Positions 52,995-56,272 of a stretch of 56,272 nucleotides of DNA are shown piece after piece (positions within the stretch are counted from its first letter, which is position 1; each line of letters starts with the position of its first letter). The stretch is from positions 46,717 to 102,988 of the forward strand of contig PKXZ01000026.1 in NCBI GenBank assembly GCA_003132525.1, in the 5' to 3' direction. The translations under genes and the position numbers were made by a program. The notes beneath the pieces were generated by a model. It did not search any database. It was given only the letters and a program-made list of their open reading frames with translations, and was not told the origin of the DNA. The stretch is from Candidatus Dormiibacterota bacterium. Its GTDB lineage: Bacteria > Chloroflexota > Dormibacteria > Aeolococcales > Aeolococcaceae.

Positions 52995-53747
52995 ATGGAT
53001 GGCGAAACAGCAGGCGGCGCCGGCGGTCCCGAAGCCCCGCAGGGATCGACGCGTGCTCACCCGATAGCGGGTGAGTATGTGACCGAGACGCTGCTCGAGT
53101 ACGACGGAGGTCGCCAGGTCACGGTGTACGTCCCTCCGGATCCGCCCGAGGCAGTTGTCTTTACCGGTGACGGTCAAGGGTTCTCGAAGTGGGGTCGGTT
53201 CCTGGAAGCGGCCGTCGTACCGCCCACGATGATCGTCGGCGTCCACGGGCTGGCCGAGGAGATGCCGCGGCTCCATGAGTACTCAGCGGTCTTTGACGCG
53301 GAGCGATTCTCCGCACATGAGAAGTTCTTCGTCGAGGATGTCCGCCGATGGGTGCGGTCGCGTTTCGGAGTCGCGCTGCCCGCCGAACGCACCGCGGTGT
53401 TCGGTTACTCGGCGGGCGGGGAGCTCGCGCTCGCCCTGGGGCTTCGCCATCCGGACGTCTACGGTGCGGTCTTCTCTGGCTCACCGGGCGGTGGTTACAA
53501 GCCGCCTGATGAGATGCCGAGGTCGCTTCCGCGGGTGTACCTCTTCGCCGGCACGCTGGAGCCGTTCTTCCTCGACAACGCGACCAGGTGGGCGGTCGCG
53601 CTGCGCGATGCAGGCGCGGACGTCGTGATGAGCGAGCGGGACGTGTCGCACGGAGCCAAGCTGTGGCGAGCAGAGTTTTCACTGATGGTGGCGTGGGGGT
53701 TTGGACGGCGAAGCATCGCGCTGCAGCCGGGAGATCAAGCGACATGA
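52995..53747 (+). CDS. Esterase D / enterochelin-esterase-like alpha/beta hydrolase
   Basis: A 250-residue hydrolase with nucleophile motif GYSAGGE (Ser in FGYSAGGELALALG). The strand-loop VFTGDGQGFSKWGRFLE gives the oxyanion side, and the late SERDVSHGAKLWRAEF contains the likely catalytic His. The Asp would lie in the LFAGTLEPFFLDNA region. An AAGGAG site lies upstream of the ATG at 52995. Substrate is unknown. Another open frame on the opposite strand spans most of it (see 53161-54666). Confidence 0.85.
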   Translation: MDGETAGGAGGPEAPQGSTRAHPIAGEYVTETLLEYDGGRQVTVYVPPDPPEAVVFTGDGQGFSKWGRFLEAAVVPPTMIVGVHGLAEEMPRLHEYSAVFDAERFSAHEKFFVEDVRRWVRSRFGVALPAERTAVFGYSAGGELALALGLRHPDVYGAVFSGSPGGGYKPPDEMPRSLPRVYLFAGTLEPFFLDNATRWAVALRDAGADVVMSERDVSHGAKLWRAEFSLMVAWGFGRRSIALQPGDQAT

Positions 53748-54666
53748 GTGAGTGCGCGCCTGGCGAGTGCCGCGCTCGGACGGTTGGCCACCGACATTGA
53801 ACGGAAAGAGTTAGTCGGACTTGCTGGACACCCACGTAGGAACTCCAACCTTCCTCGCTCGTTTCGCTCTGCTCTACACGCAGCGTCAGCGACTGCTCGC
53901 CGGGGCGGAAAGCGGCGAGGACGAGGAGCAGTCCATGCCACTGTCCATCGCCCGGGAGCAGCCAGGAACTCCAGCCGACGGTGTCATCGACGCTGCCGCG
54001 CACCCGTCTCCAACCTGCTCGGGCAAGCTGTTCGGCGAAGTGGGCCTCTGTCTCACCAACAGACCAATCGGTCTGGATGGTCGAGTCGGAACTCCAATGG
54101 CTGCTTCCCCCTCCTCCGTGTTGTCCCCGTAGGCGAGCCCCGGCCGGCGCACTGATCAACGGTAGCCGCTCCGCCCCGTCAGGTCGCACCTGCCGGGTCC
54201 GAGAGAGATACGCGCGCGTATCCCAGTCCAACCTCACGCGCACGTCTGTCGCAATGCCCTCGCGACTGACGCCGCGGATCGACAGAACTGGGCCCTCCCC
54301 TCCTCGGCGAAATGCTCGGGCCTCTCCCGAGTCGGCAGAGACGAAGCCTCCATGCATCGGAGCAGTGGGCTCGAGGACCGTCCATCCGGTCGCGCCTAGA
54401 GCAGTCTGGAAAGGCGCCACCAACTCGGCAAATGAGTTCGGTGCGTCGATGACCGCCTCCAGCAGCGTTGGTCGACCGCTACGCGAGTAGAGCGCGCTCC
54501 CGACGACGCGCCAATCGGGCGACATCGGAATTGCGGCCGCAATCGATTCCGGCAGACGGCTCACGAAGAGCTCCACGTGGGTCGGACCATCCGGATGGGA
54601 ACGGTCCAGTAAGCGCACGCACAACGCTTCGATGTTCCGGCTCTCCACGTCATCTCCACCAGCCAC
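53161..54666 (-). CDS. Hypothetical protein, C-terminal part likely a read-through artefact
   Basis: The GTG start at 54666 has a strong AAGGAGGTGA site. The first ~280 residues look like a real soluble protein (e.g. HVELFVSRLPESIAAAIP, SPDWRVVGSALY, then a Trp-rich SSWLLPGDGQWHGLLLVLAAF). From about 53820 downward the sequence becomes basic, Arg/Pro-rich and exactly antisense to the esterase. A stop in a neighbouring frame at about 53815 would end the protein after KSD. A lost stop or one-base frameshift near 53830 is likely, so the true 3' end is probably ~53810. No known domain. Confidence 0.5.
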   Translation of the reverse strand: MAGGDDVESRNIEALCVRLLDRSHPDGPTHVELFVSRLPESIAAAIPMSPDWRVVGSALYSRSGRPTLLEAVIDAPNSFAELVAPFQTALGATGWTVLEPTAPMHGGFVSADSGEARAFRRGGEGPVLSIRGVSREGIATDVRVRLDWDTRAYLSRTRQVRPDGAERLPLISAPAGARLRGQHGGGGSSHWSSDSTIQTDWSVGETEAHFAEQLARAGWRRVRGSVDDTVGWSSWLLPGDGQWHGLLLVLAAFRPGEQSLTLRVEQSETSEEGWSSYVGVQQVRLTLSVQCRWPTVRARHSPGAHSLMSLDLPAAARCFAVQTPTPPSVKTLLATAWLRATRPARSSRRPRLHRAARPPTWSRCRGRTAPACRRRGTPAEATSASHQAACNHRPVSQRRPHRRRPDGEAPGRARAPRPPSNRTPRCVRRAARLRNATAPIGGHPRRRTSHVRRIAPRQRPLSTHGAAASPRPARGRRRSSWAVRRPLPGTDPTSRTLDRHR

Positions 54667-54972
54667 TCGTCACCTCCTTATCGCGGACTCTAGCGCTGCA
54701 AGGCGTGTTGCTCAGAGCCTCGATGTAGTGCCTCTTTGGTTTCACGGTAGGTAACCATTTTGCAGCCGCTTTCATGCAACAGACCGTGCCAATCTGCTCG
54801 CACAAGGCATGCAACCTGCGCAACACATCACCCAACGGAATGATTTTGTGTGCTCATGCTTTTCATAGGCGAAACCGGTGCGTATGGTTTGCGCATCAGG
54901 TTGTTCGTGGATCGTCCATGAGGAGCATTGCAGCTAGGCCGCCCTCGTGCGGTGATAAGCGGAGGTGTCACG
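54667..54972. other. Divergent intergenic region (306 bp), no gene seen
   Basis: The stretch is AT-richer than its surroundings and separates divergent genes. It holds a 21-bp imperfect palindrome at 54737-54757 (TGGTTTC-N7-GTAACCA, 6 of 7 pairs) and two copies of CATGCAAC (54774 and 54808 areas). It ends in GGAGGTG before the TTG of the next gene. It likely carries promoters and an operator for the binding-protein gene. The ROK-type 17-bp motif is not present. Confidence 0.5.
54737..54757. promoter_or_regulatory. Imperfect palindrome, possible operator
   Basis: TGGTTTC-ACGGTAG-GTAACCA; six of seven positions pair. It lies about 215 bases before the solute-binding gene and 70 bases before the divergent gene. 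An operator role is inferred only from symmetry. Confidence 0.3.
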
Positions 54973-56272
54973 TTGCGTGTCAATAAATTCACCATTGGTG
55001 GCATCGGCTTGGGCATGCTTGGGCTGCTCACCGCCGCTGCCTGCGGGAGCACCAGCAATACCCCGACGACCGGCGCACTGGCCGCGTCGCAGGTGCTGCA
55101 CTTCCCCGTCTTCCAGGACCCAGGGACATGGGATCCGGGTGAGATGGACGCCGAGGTCGACAGCGAGCTCATGCAGAACGTGTTCGACAATCTCTGGCGC
55201 TTCGACGACAAGCTGAACATCATTCCGGACATCGCCACCACCGTGCCGACGCAGGCCAACGGTGGCATCTCCGCCGATGGGCTGACCTATACCGTGCACT
55301 TGAACCCAGCCGCGAAGTTTTCGAACGGCGATCCCGTCACGGCCAAGGACGTGCTCTACTCATGGAATCGCGGGGCTGATTTGCACGGTGCTTACGCATC
55401 CATTCTCAGCGCGATCCAGGGATTCAATCAGGCGCAGACCGCGGCCGGCGCTCCGCCGTCGTCCGGGACGCCCGAGAGCTTCCAGGCCAACATCGAGAAG
55501 CAGCTTGCTGCCAAGAACCCCGCCTTCATGATGAGTGGACTGACCGCGCCCGATGGCCCCAATGGCTACGTGGTGCAGATCAAGCTGAGCACCGCTTGCG
55601 GCTGGTGCCTCACCGCATGGACACTCGAGAGCACCGTCGGCGCGATCGTCGATGAGAAGGTCATCGATGCTCCTGGCGTCGACCCCGTGAACTGGTGGCA
55701 GACTCCCGCCGACCTGGTCGGTACGGGCGCCTACAAGCTCACCTCCTACATCCCCTCGCAGTCGATGGTTTTCTCGGAAGTGCCGAACTGGTGGGGTTCT
55801 CCGAAGCCCACGTTGAAGACGATCGACATCGACATCAAGGATCCGTCGACGGCCCCGACGACCGTTGATGCCTTCTTCCAGAAGGGCTACGACATCATCG
55901 GCTACGGCGGTGACAGCGCTCTCATCCCGCTGGCCAACGTCCTCGCGATCCAGGCCAACTCGCGTGAGAAGCCGGATCTGCTGGTCCAGCCCAAGGGGCG
56001 CACCACCTGGGTGAGCTTCAACATCGGATATCCGTCCACGGGTGGGCCCTTCCTTGGCACCAGCGCGAAAGCGACCAACCTGCGCCTGGCGTTCGACCTC
56101 GCCGTCGACAAGCAGGGCCTCGCCACAACGGTGTGCCACAACCTCATCTGCTCGGCGGCAACCGGTGGTCTCATCACGACCGGGTTGATCGGCAACGGCG
56201 GGCCCAACTCAGACCCGCTCGCCAAGTACGACCCGACTGAGGCAAAGGCACTCATCGCGCAGTACGACCCGT
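54973..56272 (+). CDS. Second ABC solute-binding lipoprotein, family 5 (cut by window end)
   Basis: About 433 residues are present and the frame is open at the window end. The TTG start at 54973 is fixed by GGAGGTG five bases upstream. The lipobox is LLTAAACGS (Cys24). SBP_bac_5 features include FPVFQDPGTWDPGEMDAE at the mature N-terminus, SNGDPVTAKDVLYSWNRG, VGTGAYKLTSYIPSQSMVF and NLRLAFDLAVDKQGLA. It probably starts another Dpp/Opp-type operon beyond the window. It is a distant relative of the protein at 46260; the ligand is unknown. Confidence 0.92.
   Translation, partial: MRVNKFTIGGIGLGMLGLLTAAACGSTSNTPTTGALAASQVLHFPVFQDPGTWDPGEMDAEVDSELMQNVFDNLWRFDDKLNIIPDIATTVPTQANGGISADGLTYTVHLNPAAKFSNGDPVTAKDVLYSWNRGADLHGAYASILSAIQGFNQAQTAAGAPPSSGTPESFQANIEKQLAAKNPAFMMSGLTAPDGPNGYVVQIKLSTACGWCLTAWTLESTVGAIVDEKVIDAPGVDPVNWWQTPADLVGTGAYKLTSYIPSQSMVFSEVPNWWGSPKPTLKTIDIDIKDPSTAPTTVDAFFQKGYDIIGYGGDSALIPLANVLAIQANSREKPDLLVQPKGRTTWVSFNIGYPSTGGPFLGTSAKATNLRLAFDLAVDKQGLATTVCHNLICSAATGGLITTGLIGNGGPNSDPLAKYDPTEAKALIAQYDP

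Overview
The window is a high-GC, gene-dense bacterial chromosome segment with short intergenic gaps, frequent GTG/TTG starts and many 4-base ATGA/GTGA stop-start overlaps. GatCAB, lipoproteins with Lgt, ROK regulation, an ECF sigma/anti-sigma pair, a DUF664 (mycothiol-type) transferase with an MshB-like deacetylase, and Trp/Cys-patterned secreted repeat proteins suggest a soil-type Terrabacteria lineage. Chloroflexota, Dormibacterota-like or deep actinobacterial relatives are possible. This placement is inference; no rRNA is present to settle it.

Layout. 1-5.6 kb: the 5' part of polA (cut by the window edge), a bifunctional-nuclease-family protein, a GH18-type lipoprotein, and an anti-sigma/ECF sigma pair with a good ECF-type autoregulatory promoter. 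5.6-9.6 kb: tRNA-Leu(CAA), then an accessory stretch of small membrane proteins with internal repeats, a DinB/DUF664 protein, a secreted seven-repeat propeller-like protein and a YbjQ protein. 9.6-12.9 kb: an MSOX-type oxidase, a methyltransferase, lgt and a duplicated YggT protein. 12.9-21.1 kb: a minus-strand housekeeping run transcribed gatC-gatA-gatB-rlmD-dnaE. 21-30 kb: a GNAT acetyltransferase, a Kelch-like protein, pcm, a stand-alone dnaK with a terminator, a membrane protein and a hybrid sensor-type histidine kinase (no response regulator beside it). 30-39.5 kb: an Lhr-family helicase, a LURP-one/YxjI protein, a peptidase E-like hydrolase, a second Kelch-like protein, a TPR-GGDEF protein and a PIG-L deacetylase.

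39.5-52 kb is the most coherent functional island. A minus-strand operon (ROK regulator, GH4 glycosidase, BadF/NagK-type kinase, SIS-domain isomerase/deaminase) lies downstream of a secreted GH9 glycosidase. Divergent from the GH9 gene is a complete Dpp/Opp-type ABC transporter operon (family 5 binding protein, two permeases, two ATPases). The three promoter regions of this island carry a related 17-bp motif with the layout TAGGAA-N3-TTCCTA, a plausible ROK operator. The genes read as secretion of a beta-glycanase, oligosaccharide import, intracellular hydrolysis, phosphorylation and aldose/ketose conversion or deamination. The sugar is not fixed by sequence; a beta-glucan or an amino-sugar glycan both fit.

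52-56.3 kb: an aminoglycoside-phosphotransferase-fold kinase, an esterase, an uncharacterised protein whose open frame runs on antisense through the esterase (probable lost stop), and the first part of a second family 5 solute-binding lipoprotein cut by the window end. No CRISPR array, IS element, prophage or rRNA was seen.
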